A stretch of DNA of 64,000 nt, taken from contig NZ_GG700733.1 of assembly GCF_000160835.1 (NCBI RefSeq), forward strand, positions 488,390 to 552,389, written 5' to 3'. The notes beneath the pieces were generated by a model. It was not told the DNA's origin. It saw only the letters and a list, made by a program, of their open reading frames with translations, and did no database searches. Within the stretch, counting starts at the first letter, position 1; every line of letters starts with the position of its first letter. The position numbers were made by a program, and so were the translations under genes. This stretch comes from Limosilactobacillus antri DSM 16041. GTDB lineage: Bacteria > Bacillota > Bacilli > Lactobacillales > Lactobacillaceae. Positions 43,266 through 52,407 of the stretch are shown one piece after another.

Positions 43266-45851
43266 TTACTTATTCAACCACCACATCCAGAGGTGGCGCT
43301 TCTGCTGGTCGATTCGCTGGTTGACCACGCTGACGACAATCAGCATATTTGCCACTAGCGAATTCTTCTTCCGGTAGGCAATGTAGCGGGGCGACCAGAT
43401 GGACGCGTACTTGTCTTTGTAGCGGCGCAGGCCCTGGAAACCATAGAGGTGGTAACCGTACTCGTAGATGAAGTGGGCCACCTTTTCTTCCAGGAAGCTA
43501 AACTGGTACTCGCCGACATTGGAGAGCGGCGCCATCCCTAAGTCAAAGTAGGTGTAGCCATTTTCCTGGCCGTATTGGTACATACTGATGAAAATCTTGT
43601 CCATAATTCCCGAGGGGGCGTCCTTACTATGCCGCATCAGGTCGATGGTCAGGATTTTCTTGCTGCCGGTGGGCATAAAGGTGGCAAAGGCCACTAGCTT
43701 GCCGTCTTTATCCCGGACCAGGCCGACGGGAGCCTGGTTGATGTAGTAGGGGTCAAAGAAGCCGAGGGAGAAGCCCTTTTCGACCTGCTCCCCCAGCCAG
43801 CTGTCAGAAACCCGCTTGAGTTCCTGCATGAGCTGGTCACTAAACGGCGGCTTGACGACACTAAACTGGTAGCCTTCCCGGTCGAACTTGTGCATCAAGG
43901 CCCGCTGCGACCGCTGCTTTTTCCCGGCGAGGGTAAAGTCGGCCAGGGTCACCAGCCCGCTTTCGCCAATCTTGATAAAGTCAAAGCCAAATTCATGCAG
44001 CAGCAGGGTCAGCTTGCTGGAAACCTCATAAAAGACGATTTCGTAGTCGTACGCGTCGGCGGCCCGGACAAATTCACGAATGGCGTCGCGGAGGACAGCC
44101 TGGTTGCCGACGGGGTCACCCATGACTACTAAGCGGTCATACTTCCGGCGGTACATAATAAAGAGCTGGTCCTGGCCGTCTTGCTGGTAGTAGTAGATAC
44201 TTTTATCACGCAGGAAGGCCAGGTGGCTGGTTTCGCTGCCGCCGAATTGGTCGATGACGGCTTGGACTCGGCCAGCGTCAAAGCTCCGCACGTGGTTGAA
44301 GGGGTCGAAGCCGGCCATGAAGTAGCGGATGATAATCAGCATTAGCAGCAAGCCCAGGCCGAGCCCCAGCAGGCCGGATAGCCAGACCTTTTCACCGGGG
44401 AAGAAGAGGAAGCTCGGGATATGGTGCTTGTTCATGTATTGGGGGGCGTTGATCACCCCGACGATGACGTACAGGATACAGCTGCTGGCAAAAATCAGGC
44501 CGTCAATGGCGAATTTGCCGATGGAGTATTGGAGCTTTTTCCGGTACAGGACGTGGCGGGACATCAAGACCAGCATGAAGACAATCACCAGGTAGATGGT
44601 CAGCCGTAGCGTACCCAGGTTCCAAATGGTATTTGCAATTCCAATCAGCAAGAGCAGGAGGGTCGGCAGGTAGGCCCGCTGAACCTTGGATTGCAGTCCC
44701 CGTGCACAGGCCAGCATGGCGATGGCAAAGAGGATGGTCGTTAGCTGGTGGATGAAGAAGAAGGTGTAGGGATACAGCTTTTGGATAATTTTATTTTCCG
44801 CGGTGAGGTCGGGGATTGAAGCGGTCAAAAGCATCAGGATCCCGGATAGGTACATGAAGGCGGTAATCAGGTAGTAGGCGGCCTTGCGCATCAGCATCAG
44901 CGGCAGACCGTCGAAGAAGGCGTTGACCTGGTGAGCCAGGTTGTGGACAAACATCAGTCCGGCCAGGAGCAGGGGGACAATGTAATAGAAGATCCGGAAG
45001 AGCAGGAGCCAGATGACGATGGTGGTACGCGGAACTCCCAGCAAGGAGAGCTCAAAAATCATCATGACGTCAAAGGACCCCAGCGCACCGGGAATCATTG
45101 AGAGAACCCCCAGAACCTGGGCAACCGCATAGAGTGGCAGGACGTTGATAAGGTTTTCCCGCACCCCTAGGCACCAGCCGACCAGAAGGAAGAAGAGGGC
45201 GACGAAAAGCCATTCCAGGGTGGAACTGCCGACAATAAAGGCCTCCAGTTTGGGCGTAACTTCCTTGAAGAGTTTGTTGTTATTGATAATCGTAAAGTAA
45301 AAGACGACGGGGAAGTAGAGGCCGCCACCGATGAGCCAGATTGAATACTGGTTAAAATGGCCGCCGTCATGGAAGCCGAACATGATGACCAGGGCAATCC
45401 AACAGAGAATTGAAAGACCGGAGAGAAGGAAGACCGCAATTTTAGAAATTGCTAGCAGGATTTCCTTCTTGCTGGCGTTCTGGCGGTAGAAGTAGGCCCG
45501 CAGCGTAGCCCCCAGGATGCCCCCGAAGCCGGCAATGTTCGTCAGCGTGTTGGTAATCCAGCCGCAGCGGATGACGTAGGACTTCTTGAACTTACCGGGT
45601 AGAAAGTGGAGAATGGCAAAGTCGTAGCCCAGCATTGGAATCACGGCAACGCAACCGGCAACGAATAGCAGGACAATGCTCTCCCAGGATAAGCTGGCCA
45701 GCCCGGCCCCAACTTGGTGCCATTTGACGGTCTTGAAGAAATTCCCGAGAGCGTGAATGACGAAGACGAGGACTGACGTGATAAACAGGAGCTTGATTAT
45801 TCGCGAATATTTTTCCCACCAGGCAACCAGGTGCTTACCAAGTGTTTGCAT
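43266..45851 (-). CDS. mprF: Phosphatidylglycerol lysyltransferase and flippase
   Basis: An 861-residue bifunctional membrane protein. The N-terminal flippase (about residues 1-500) shows roughly 14 hydrophobic segments. The C-terminal DUF2156 synthase (about 540-860) holds EIVFYEVSSKLTLLLHEFGF, KDAPSGIMDKIFISMYQYG and YFDLGMAPLSNVGE. It transfers lysine or alanine from aminoacyl-tRNA to phosphatidylglycerol and flips the product, lowering surface negative charge and susceptibility to cationic peptides. The start has AAGGAGGAG. It is divergent from the tRNA-Asp gene. Confidence 0.95.
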   Translation of the reverse strand: MQTLGKHLVAWWEKYSRIIKLLFITSVLVFVIHALGNFFKTVKWHQVGAGLASLSWESIVLLFVAGCVAVIPMLGYDFAILHFLPGKFKKSYVIRCGWITNTLTNIAGFGGILGATLRAYFYRQNASKKEILLAISKIAVFLLSGLSILCWIALVIMFGFHDGGHFNQYSIWLIGGGLYFPVVFYFTIINNNKLFKEVTPKLEAFIVGSSTLEWLFVALFFLLVGWCLGVRENLINVLPLYAVAQVLGVLSMIPGALGSFDVMMIFELSLLGVPRTTIVIWLLLFRIFYYIVPLLLAGLMFVHNLAHQVNAFFDGLPLMLMRKAAYYLITAFMYLSGILMLLTASIPDLTAENKIIQKLYPYTFFFIHQLTTILFAIAMLACARGLQSKVQRAYLPTLLLLLIGIANTIWNLGTLRLTIYLVIVFMLVLMSRHVLYRKKLQYSIGKFAIDGLIFASSCILYVIVGVINAPQYMNKHHIPSFLFFPGEKVWLSGLLGLGLGLLLMLIIIRYFMAGFDPFNHVRSFDAGRVQAVIDQFGGSETSHLAFLRDKSIYYYQQDGQDQLFIMYRRKYDRLVVMGDPVGNQAVLRDAIREFVRAADAYDYEIVFYEVSSKLTLLLHEFGFDFIKIGESGLVTLADFTLAGKKQRSQRALMHKFDREGYQFSVVKPPFSDQLMQELKRVSDSWLGEQVEKGFSLGFFDPYYINQAPVGLVRDKDGKLVAFATFMPTGSKKILTIDLMRHSKDAPSGIMDKIFISMYQYGQENGYTYFDLGMAPLSNVGEYQFSFLEEKVAHFIYEYGYHLYGFQGLRRYKDKYASIWSPRYIAYRKKNSLVANMLIVVSVVNQRIDQQKRHLWMWWLNK

Positions 45852-45938
45852 AGTTAATAACTCCTCCTTCAGATTTAGTACAGTAATTTCATTATAAGCT
45901 ATTCTGAAATTAATTATGGGGGATTTGCCGATTTTTAG

Positions 45939-45967
45939 TTGACGGGTACGAGAAAATTTCGTATACT
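45939..45967 (+). promoter_or_regulatory. Promoter of tRNA-Asp
   Basis: TTGACG (45939-45944), 17 bases, TATACT (45962-45967); the mature tRNA begins 18 bases later. Confidence 0.8.
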
Positions 45968-45984
45968 TTTATTTGTTGCCGAAT

Positions 45985-46059
45985 GGTCCGTTGGTCTAGT
46001 TGGTTTAGGACGCATCCCTGTCACGGATGAGATCACGAGTTCGAGTCTCGTACGGACCG
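45985..46059 (+). tRNA. tRNA-Asp (GTC)
   Basis: A full cloverleaf. The acceptor arms are GGTCCGT / ACGGACC with discriminator G, the D-arm is GTC/GAC, the anticodon stem CATCC/GGATG has loop CTGTCAC (anticodon GTC at 46020-46022), and the T-arm is ACGAG-TTCGAGT-CTCGT. CCA is not encoded. It has its own promoter and terminator, so it is a single-gene unit. Confidence 0.97.
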
Positions 46060-46072
46060 TATACGATACGCA

Positions 46073-46102
46073 AGAGGTTGGGAGTTCCCCAGCCTCTTTT
46101 TT
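46073..46102 (+). terminator. Terminator after tRNA-Asp
   Basis: AAGAGGTTGGG and CCCAGCCTCTT pair closely and are followed by T residues. The GAGGYTGGG stem is the same one used in the first hairpin of family 1 and in family 3. Confidence 0.85.
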
Positions 46103-46123
46103 GCTGCTAAGGAGGTCAATCAA

Positions 46124-46993
46124 ATGGAAGCGACGTGGCGCTACACTGGTCAGAAGCCGGTGAAGATCAAGAAATTCTTGCAGTCCCTGGGAATGGGGCA
46201 CCGGCTCTTTAACGAGATTAAGAAGGGGCAGGGCCAGTTCCTGGTCGATCACCGGGTAGTCCGGCCGACCACCCAGATCCTGCCGAACCAGCCCCTGACC
46301 ATTAAGGTGGCACCCGAGCCGGCCGATCCCACGGTGGCGGTGAGCCATGAACCGTTGAAGGTGGTTTATGAGGATGATAGCTGGCTGGTGATCGATAAGC
46401 CGGCGGGAGTGACTTCGGTTCCGGGGCCATCCATCACTAACGGCACCGTCCTCAACCGGGTGAAGGGGCATTTGGAAAAGCAGGGGAGCGAAGACTTGCG
46501 GCCCCACCTGATTACCCGGCTGGACCGTTTCACTAGCGGCCTGCTCCTGGTCGCCAAGCACCACGTAGCGTCGAGCATGATCAGCCAGCAGGTCCAGCAG
46601 CACCGGATGCTCAAAGAATACACAGCAGTGGTCAGTGGGCGGTTTGCGGACGGCCATGGCATTATCGACCAGCCGATTGTCCGCCGGGAGGGGCAGGCTG
46701 CCCGGATAATCGCCCCGGATGGCCAGCAGGCAGTCACCGAATACTGGGTTGAGGACCAGGAGCCGGACTGGGCCCGTCTCCGTTTGCAGCTGCACACCGG
46801 CAGGACCCACCAGATTCGGGTCCACCTGGCTTCAAAAGGACACCCGCTGATTGGCGACCACTTATACGGTGGTGACCTAACCAGGGCGGACCACCAGCTC
46901 CTGCACGCTAGCAGGCTGGCCTTCTTGGACCCCTTTAGTCGGGAGCAACTGACCTTTACGTCACCGCTGCCAGAAGAATTTAATGAGTTTTAA
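46124..46993 (+). CDS. RluA-family pseudouridine synthase
   Basis: A 289-residue enzyme that isomerises uridine in RNA. The catalytic aspartate is in HLITRLDRFTSGLLLVAK. Other motifs are VIDKPAGVTS and LHTGRTHQIRVHLASKGHPLIGD. A short N-terminal segment (residues 1-65) has an S4-like feel. The exact RNA target (RluD, RluC or tRNA type) cannot be read from sequence. AAGGAGG lies upstream of the ATG. It ends in a terminator shared with the DUF4811 gene. Confidence 0.93.
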   Translation: MEATWRYTGQKPVKIKKFLQSLGMGHRLFNEIKKGQGQFLVDHRVVRPTTQILPNQPLTIKVAPEPADPTVAVSHEPLKVVYEDDSWLVIDKPAGVTSVPGPSITNGTVLNRVKGHLEKQGSEDLRPHLITRLDRFTSGLLLVAKHHVASSMISQQVQQHRMLKEYTAVVSGRFADGHGIIDQPIVRREGQAARIIAPDGQQAVTEYWVEDQEPDWARLRLQLHTGRTHQIRVHLASKGHPLIGDHLYGGDLTRADHQLLHASRLAFLDPFSREQLTFTSPLPEEFNEF

Positions 46994-46995
46994 AA

Positions 46996-47058
46996 GCAAA
47001 CAACCTAAGATCGTCCAGCATGGATCAGTTCCGCGCTGAATAAATCTTAGGTTGTTTG
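46996..47058. terminator. Long bidirectional terminator hairpin
   Basis: CAAACAACCTAAGAT (46997-47011) pairs perfectly with ATCTTAGGTTGTTTG (47044-47058) around a 32-base loop that may fold further. It lies between convergent genes. Confidence 0.8.
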
Positions 47059-47062
47059 TTAT

Positions 47063-47791
47063 TTATTGCTGATTTTTTAACATTTGTCTGACCAGCTGCC
47101 CCTGGAACCGTTGCTCGGCCCGTTGGGAAACTTGCTGGATTTGCTGGGCACTTAGGTGGGAATTCTTGGCTAAGGCTGCTTGGACAGCACTCGCTACGGC
47201 AGTTTTCCCTTGCTGACGAGCTACTGCCTGGGCCTGCTTGGCGGCGGGCGTTTGGGCCTGTTTCTTTAACTGGTCGGCCTGCTTGACCGTCAGCTTCACA
47301 TAGGTGCGCGGATATTCTAAGGTGTTCGTTCGCTTAACTAGGGTGCCGTCCATTCCGGACCACCGGTAGAGGGCCGCAAAAAAGCGGTTGTTATAGCGCC
47401 AGCGGGTTTCCGTAGTGACTAGTTCGGGAGTTGCCCGGTTCGTCCACTTGATTTTACTCGTCGTAAACTCGTTGGCCTGGGTGTGGTTTGGCGTCTTTTG
47501 TCGTGTCTGGACGTTGTAAATGTAGACGTCATCGCGGCCGCTGGTGCCGACTGGCTGGTAAAGGGCCAGGGGCATGGCAGAGTTTGAGGCGGAGTAAATG
47601 GTCTTCCGGGTGGTGGTTGTCACCTGGTGCATTCCGAAGTGCTGACTGTAATTGAGGGTCATCACAAGGGTCGCACCGGCAAAAAGCAGCCCGCAGACCG
47701 TGGTGAGAATAATTCGGCTGGTGCGATGTTCAATAAACATAATACTGGCAAACATCGCGATGGCCGCACCAAACATGATGATAATGATCAT
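47063..47791 (-). CDS. DUF4811 membrane protein, partner of the DHA2 pump
   Basis: A 242-residue protein with two N-terminal membrane segments (about 1-18 and 26-46), an extracellular-type beta-rich middle (50-165) and an alanine/glutamine-rich helical C-terminus (about 170-242). DUF4811 proteins are typical neighbours of LmrB-like multidrug pumps in lactobacilli. Its ATG overlaps the stop of the pump gene by one base (TAATG), so they are translationally coupled. A helper role in the pump is inferred from context only. Confidence 0.85.
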   Translation of the reverse strand: MIIIIMFGAAIAMFASIMFIEHRTSRIILTTVCGLLFAGATLVMTLNYSQHFGMHQVTTTTRKTIYSASNSAMPLALYQPVGTSGRDDVYIYNVQTRQKTPNHTQANEFTTSKIKWTNRATPELVTTETRWRYNNRFFAALYRWSGMDGTLVKRTNTLEYPRTYVKLTVKQADQLKKQAQTPAAKQAQAVARQQGKTAVASAVQAALAKNSHLSAQQIQQVSQRAEQRFQGQLVRQMLKNQQ

Positions 47792-49290
47792 TACTTATTC
47801 GCCCCTTCCTTGATGTCCTTAGAGTCCAATTTGAGGTGCACACCGTTGCCGTTCGTTACCAGGAAGGTTAGCGCCAGGCCGACCAGGGAAAACCCAATTG
47901 CAAACCAGAAGGCCGCGTGGTAGCCCTGCAGGGTGGCGTCGATCATTTGAGACTTGTACTGCAATGGTGATTGTTTAAGCAGCGCGTGTCCGGGCTTGGC
48001 ATTGTTAGTGACGTTGGTCAGCACGGAAATCATAACCGCCGTTCCGACGGAGGTGGCTACTTGCCGGATTGTGTTGTTGACGGCCGTACCGTGAGAAATC
48101 AGGTTAAAGGGCAGGGAATTCATTCCGGCCGTAGTAACGGGCATCATGACCATCGAAATCCCAAACATCCGGATGGCGTACAGGAAGACGATGTAGATGG
48201 TTGGCGTTTCCCGGGTAATAAAGGCGAACGGCAGGGTGCCGATAGTGAGGAGCAGCATCCCGGTGACAGCGAGCCGCTTGGCACCGTGACGGTCAAAGAG
48301 GTTCCCGGTAACCGGGCTCATAATCCCCATTAAAAGGGCCCCGAACAATAGGGTTAACCCGGAGTGGAAGGCCGACATTCCATGGATGATCTGCAGGTAG
48401 AGGGGAATTACTAGTTCAACCCCTACCATCGCCATCATCACGATCGAACTCAGGATGGTTGCTAAAGTAAATTCACCACTGGCAAAGACCTTGAATTCCA
48501 AGAATGGTTCGTCCAACTTGTTTTGCCGCAGAATCAGGAGGGTGACCAGGACGGCCCCGACGACGATTGAGCCTAGCACAATCGGGTCTGTCCAGCCCTT
48601 GTCACCAACGCTGGAGAAACCATAGAGCATACTACCGAAACCGGCGGTAGATAGAACTACCGACAGCCAGTCCAGGTGCGGCTTGTTGTTCGGAATAACG
48701 TTTTTCACCAGGAAGAAACTGGCGATGATAACGATCCCAGCAATCGGGACAATCATCCCGAAGAGCCAGCGCCAGCTGAAGTTATCGATGACCCATCCGG
48801 ACAGGGTCGGGCCGATTGCGGGGGCCAGGCTGATCACCAGCCCGTTGATCCCCATCGCGGCACCCCGCTTTTCCGGCGGGTAGATGGTCAGCATGATGTT
48901 TTGCATCAGCGGCATGTTGATGCCGACCCCGACGGCCTGGACCAACCGGGCCGTTAGCAGGATCGGAAATGACGGGGCCAGCCAGGCCATGACCGTTCCT
49001 AATTCAAAGATGACCATGGCGATGGCGAAGAGGTCCTTGGTGTTGAACCGGCTGCTTAGAAAGGCAGAGACTGGGATCATGATCCCGTTAACCATCAAAA
49101 AGCCAGTTGTTAACCATTGAACAGTAGAAGTGTTAATGGAAAAAGCATCCATCAACGCCGGAAAGGCGGTTGAAAGGATGGTTTGATTTAAAATTGTGCA
49201 AAAGGCCCCGACCAGGAGGATGAGAACCATCAGCTGCCGGTTGTAGGGATGGCCGCTGATGTCCACGGGAACTTGTTCAGCGTTGTTCAC
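47791..49290 (-). CDS. DHA2-type multidrug MFS transporter (LmrB-like)
   Basis: A 499-residue 14-segment exporter with LNQTILSTAFPALMDAF, the motif C-like GLVISLAPAIGPTLSGWVIDNFSWRWLF, and the usual DHA2 length. The start is GTG at 49290, 8-9 bases after AGAGG. The gene is divergent from a MerR regulator. The two share a perfect 27-base palindrome that contains both -35 boxes, so drug- or stress-responsive control is likely. It is cotranscribed with the DUF4811 gene. Confidence 0.92.
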   Translation of the reverse strand: MNNAEQVPVDISGHPYNRQLMVLILLVGAFCTILNQTILSTAFPALMDAFSINTSTVQWLTTGFLMVNGIMIPVSAFLSSRFNTKDLFAIAMVIFELGTVMAWLAPSFPILLTARLVQAVGVGINMPLMQNIMLTIYPPEKRGAAMGINGLVISLAPAIGPTLSGWVIDNFSWRWLFGMIVPIAGIVIIASFFLVKNVIPNNKPHLDWLSVVLSTAGFGSMLYGFSSVGDKGWTDPIVLGSIVVGAVLVTLLILRQNKLDEPFLEFKVFASGEFTLATILSSIVMMAMVGVELVIPLYLQIIHGMSAFHSGLTLLFGALLMGIMSPVTGNLFDRHGAKRLAVTGMLLLTIGTLPFAFITRETPTIYIVFLYAIRMFGISMVMMPVTTAGMNSLPFNLISHGTAVNNTIRQVATSVGTAVMISVLTNVTNNAKPGHALLKQSPLQYKSQMIDATLQGYHAAFWFAIGFSLVGLALTFLVTNGNGVHLKLDSKDIKEGANK

Positions 49291-49346
49291 GGCAAAAACC
49301 TCTTTTCTCGAAAAGTTAACGAGTATGAATGATAAAACTATTTAAG

Positions 49347-49373
49347 ATCTTTGTCAAATTATTTGACAAAGAT
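49347..49373. promoter_or_regulatory. Perfect 27-base palindrome holding two divergent -35 boxes
   Basis: ATCTTTGTCAAAT-T-ATTTGACAAAGAT has 13-base perfect arms. Each arm contains a TTGACA box facing outward: plus strand at 49363-49368, minus strand at 49352-49357. The minus-strand box lies 17 bases from TATCAT, which points to the pump gene. The plus-strand box lies 17-18 bases from TTAAAAT, which points to the MerR gene. One bound dimer could control both promoters. Confidence 0.85.
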
Positions 49374-49427
49374 GGCGAAAAATCGTTAAAATAAACCGAT
49401 AAATTATTAGCAATTGGAGGTAGCAAG

Positions 49428-49874
49428 GTGCTGGGAAAACAATTTCGACAGCTGATTACCAATGAACATTTACGGATTAGCGTGACTGAATTAGCCAACG
49501 TGACGGGGGTTTCGACAAGTCAAATTCGCTACTGGGAACGGAAAGGCTACATTAGCTCTAAGCAGAGTGATAAGAATAAAAATCACTACTTTAGTTTTTT
49601 GACCCTGTTCCGGGTCGCAACAATTAAACATTACCTTGACCAGGGCTTTACCTTAGCGACGGCGGTGGACAAAGAACGGCAACGTCAGGAACTGGGGAAG
49701 GTTTTTCGGACCTTCATTACTGACCAGGTTAAGGCAATCACACAACTGGGCCCAAAGAAGGGAGAAGTGATTCTGGGCACTCTGACCGACGACCCGGAAA
49801 AGGAAATCTATGCGGTAGTTGACCAGAAGGGAACCAGGCTGTACAGCCGACCGGTAAAGCCGGACCGCCACTAA
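49428..49874 (+). CDS. MerR-family transcriptional regulator
   Basis: A 148-residue regulator. The N-terminal winged helix-turn-helix (about residues 16-85) contains LANVTGVSTSQIRYWERKGYI. A short C-terminal part (about 90-148) has no cysteines, so metal sensing of the classical type is not supported. The start is GTG at 49428, 7 bases after GGAGG. It is divergent from the pump gene and is the evident candidate to bind the palindrome at 49347. The ligand is unknown. Confidence 0.9.
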   Translation: MLGKQFRQLITNEHLRISVTELANVTGVSTSQIRYWERKGYISSKQSDKNKNHYFSFLTLFRVATIKHYLDQGFTLATAVDKERQRQELGKVFRTFITDQVKAITQLGPKKGEVILGTLTDDPEKEIYAVVDQKGTRLYSRPVKPDRH

Positions 49875-49931
49875 CCATGTTCGACCGTTTGTGGTATGGT
49901 GGAAGTAATTAAGAAAAGAGAAGCGGTATTT

Positions 49932-50279
49932 GTGAGTACAGAAGGAAAAAGCTATCAAGATTTAAGTACAGACGCCCAAGTTACGGCCCTAAAGTCATTC
50001 ATTGCCTTTTACGTGGGCCAGTACAAACGGGAGAGTTTGGAGATCCTTGGGGCGAAAGTTGATAATGGTCTGATTAGTTCCATTAACGAAATTCTTGACC
50101 AGAACAGCTTCATGGGCCGTGCTGAACTGGCCGCTGAGAGTTTTCGCCTTTCTAAGCCCTACTACGAAGAGATTTTGACGAAGTTACCGGCAATTAAGTT
50201 TACTGATGATGGGGAACCGGTAAAAGACTGGCAAGCAGCTTGGGAAAGTCAGGAAGAGGAGCTGCCAACGGAAGACTAA
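49932..50279 (+). CDS. Conserved-looking hypothetical protein, 115 residues
   Basis: A soluble acidic protein (MSTEGKSYQDLSTDAQVTAL... to EEELPTED) with predicted helices and no motif that I recognise. The GTG start at 49932 is chosen because an extended -10 promoter (TGTGGTATGGT, 49889-49899) overlaps the alternative ATG at 49896. The same TGTGGTAT element precedes csp and the PAP2 gene. It has its own terminator. It precedes RNase J, but the sequence does not match the RNA polymerase epsilon subunit often found there. Confidence 0.7.
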   Translation: MSTEGKSYQDLSTDAQVTALKSFIAFYVGQYKRESLEILGAKVDNGLISSINEILDQNSFMGRAELAAESFRLSKPYYEEILTKLPAIKFTDDGEPVKDWQAAWESQEEELPTED

Positions 50280-50292
50280 GTGTTAATTGCTG

Positions 50293-50331
50293 ACGGGACC
50301 GGGGAAGATGGTGCTTTCCGGTCCCGTTTCT
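50293..50331 (+). terminator. Terminator before the rnjA leader
   Basis: ACGGGACCGG and CCGGTCCCGT form a strong stem around GGAAGATGGTGCTTT and are followed by TTCTTTT. Confidence 0.85.
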
Positions 50332-50519
50332 TTTACTACCGCTAACCCCAAAGATGTGTTAAAATAACCTTAGTTTTACGTACGGATTTTAAATGATAGT
50401 AATTAGCTAAATGAATAATTGATGCCGACCTTGTTCAGACAAAGCGGCTCTTTTAGCTTACTGTTTTTCCGTTATGACAGTAACGTTAATCAAAATCGAA
50501 AAAAGGAAAGAAAGGTATT

Positions 50520-52352
50520 ATGGCAAAACTAAAAATTAAGAATAATGAAGTGGCCTTTTACGCAATGGGCGGTTTAGGCGAAATTGGGAAGAATATGTAC
50601 TGTGTTCAGTTCCAAGATGAGATTATCATCATTGACTGCGGGGTCCTGTTCCCCGAAGACGAATTGCTCGGGGTCGACTACGTTATCCAAAACTACGACT
50701 ACTTAATCGAAAATAAGGATAAGATTAAGGGAATCTTTATCACCCACGGTCACGAAGACCACATTGGCGGTCTGCCGTTCTTCTTGCAAAAGGTCAACGT
50801 TCCCATCTACGCGGGCCCCTTTGCAATGTCCTTAATCAAGGGGAAACTGGAGGAAAAGCACCTCTTGCGGAATGCAGAACTGCATGAGATCAACGAATTC
50901 GACGAAGTCCACTTTAAGAAACTCTGGGTTAGTTTCTTCCGGACGACCCACTCAATTCCTGACACACTTGGTGTGGCGGTGCATACACCGCAGGGGACAA
51001 TTATCCAGACCGGGGACTTCAAGTTTGACTTAACTCCGGTTGGGGGCTTGCCAGGGCCAAACCTGCAACAGATGGCCAAGCTGGGTGACGAGGGAGTCCT
51101 GCTCCTCACGTCCGACAGTACGAACGCGGAACGGCCACAGTTTACCAAGTCGGAACGGTGGGTTGATATTCACATCCGGCGGATCTTTGAGCGAATTAAG
51201 GGACGGATCATCTTCGCTTCATTCGCCTCCAACGTTTACCGGCTGCGGGAAGCTTCCGACGCCGCGATTGCTCAGGGACGAAAGATCGCGGTCTTTGGCC
51301 GGAGCATGGAAAATGCGATTGCTGCGGGGCAGGAACTCGGTTACCTCAATATTCCTGAGGACGCCTTGATTGACCAAAACGAAATTAACAACTACCCGCC
51401 GGAAAAGGTCCTGATTATGTGTACTGGTTCCCAGGGTGAACCGATGGCGGCGCTGAGCCGGATTGCTAACGGTACCCACCGGCAAATTACCATTCAGCCG
51501 GAAGATACGGTGGTCTTTTCCAGTAACCCGATTCCGGGGAATACGACCAGCGTGAACGCCCTGATTAACAAGCTGGAGGAGAGTGGTGCCAACGTCATTC
51601 ACGGCTATGTCAATAATATCCACACCTCTGGTCACGGTGGGCAGATTGATGAAGAGTTTATGCTGCGCCTGATGAAGCCGAAATTCTTTGCTCCCGTCCA
51701 CGGTGAATACCGGATGCAAAAGATTCACACGAAGCTGGCTGAGCTGACCGGGGTACCGCGGGAAAATAGTTTTATCCTCGCCAACGGGGATGTCTTGGCA
51801 CTGACTAAGGATAGTTGCCGGATTGCTGACCATATCGACAGCGTTAGTGACGTATACATCGATGGTCGGGATGCCGGTGACACGGTCGGTAACCCAGAAA
51901 TTCGCGAACGGCGGCTGCTGTCAGAAGAAGGGGTTGTGACGGCGATTGCGGTGGTTGACCTGAAAGACTACCAGATCGTAGCGGGACCGGATATCGTTTC
52001 CCGGGGCTTTGTTTATATGCATGAGTCGCAGGAATTGATTAAGGCGGCTAACCATGAAGTATTCTGGGCAATCTTGAATACCTTCAAGAACCACAAGCAC
52101 GTCGATCAGCGGGCGTTGAACCGGACAATCGTGAGTCGTTTGCAAAAACTGCTCTTTGAACGGACTGGTCGGCGGCCAGTGATTATTCCGATGGTCACGA
52201 TCCTCAACGGGAATAACCGGTCTGAAAACCACCATTACCGGCACCCGAACCATAACCGGCGGGGAAAGGAAAACGACAAGCGACCGGTTAACCACCAGAA
52301 ACGTGAAGGCAAGGACGAACAGCACCAGAAAGAAGAAGCGGTGAAGGCATAA
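50520..52352 (+). CDS. rnjA: Ribonuclease J
   Basis: A 610-residue metallo-beta-lactamase/beta-CASP ribonuclease with 5-prime exonuclease and endonuclease activity, central to mRNA decay in Firmicutes. The metal motif is THGHEDHIGG, with further ligands in GDFKFDLTP and the beta-CASP segment CTGSQGEPMAALSR; HTSGHGG is also present. The family length is about 555. The extra C-terminal tail of about 45 residues is a low-complexity Asn/His/Arg/Lys run (from about residue 562), probably disordered and RNA binding. The 188-base leader (50332-50519) has a TTAAAAT -10 near 50360 and a GCCG/CGGC hairpin with a TCTTTT tail near 50430-50465. Confidence 0.95.
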   Translation: MAKLKIKNNEVAFYAMGGLGEIGKNMYCVQFQDEIIIIDCGVLFPEDELLGVDYVIQNYDYLIENKDKIKGIFITHGHEDHIGGLPFFLQKVNVPIYAGPFAMSLIKGKLEEKHLLRNAELHEINEFDEVHFKKLWVSFFRTTHSIPDTLGVAVHTPQGTIIQTGDFKFDLTPVGGLPGPNLQQMAKLGDEGVLLLTSDSTNAERPQFTKSERWVDIHIRRIFERIKGRIIFASFASNVYRLREASDAAIAQGRKIAVFGRSMENAIAAGQELGYLNIPEDALIDQNEINNYPPEKVLIMCTGSQGEPMAALSRIANGTHRQITIQPEDTVVFSSNPIPGNTTSVNALINKLEESGANVIHGYVNNIHTSGHGGQIDEEFMLRLMKPKFFAPVHGEYRMQKIHTKLAELTGVPRENSFILANGDVLALTKDSCRIADHIDSVSDVYIDGRDAGDTVGNPEIRERRLLSEEGVVTAIAVVDLKDYQIVAGPDIVSRGFVYMHESQELIKAANHEVFWAILNTFKNHKHVDQRALNRTIVSRLQKLLFERTGRRPVIIPMVTILNGNNRSENHHYRHPNHNRRGKENDKRPVNHQKREGKDEQHQKEEAVKA

Positions 52353-52407
52353 AATGTGTGAATGGGGCAGAACTAGCTTGCCTAGTTCGTAGTCCCATCT
52401 CCATCGA

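Noticed and set aside
45935..46825. A 296-codon minus-strand frame spanning tRNA-Asp and the pseudouridine synthase
   Set aside because: It crosses a clear tRNA and is antisense to a gene with an intact RluA active site.
49932..50279. RNA polymerase epsilon subunit (often next to rnjA)
   Set aside because: The length and sequence do not fit the short epsilon protein, and a terminator separates it from rnjA.
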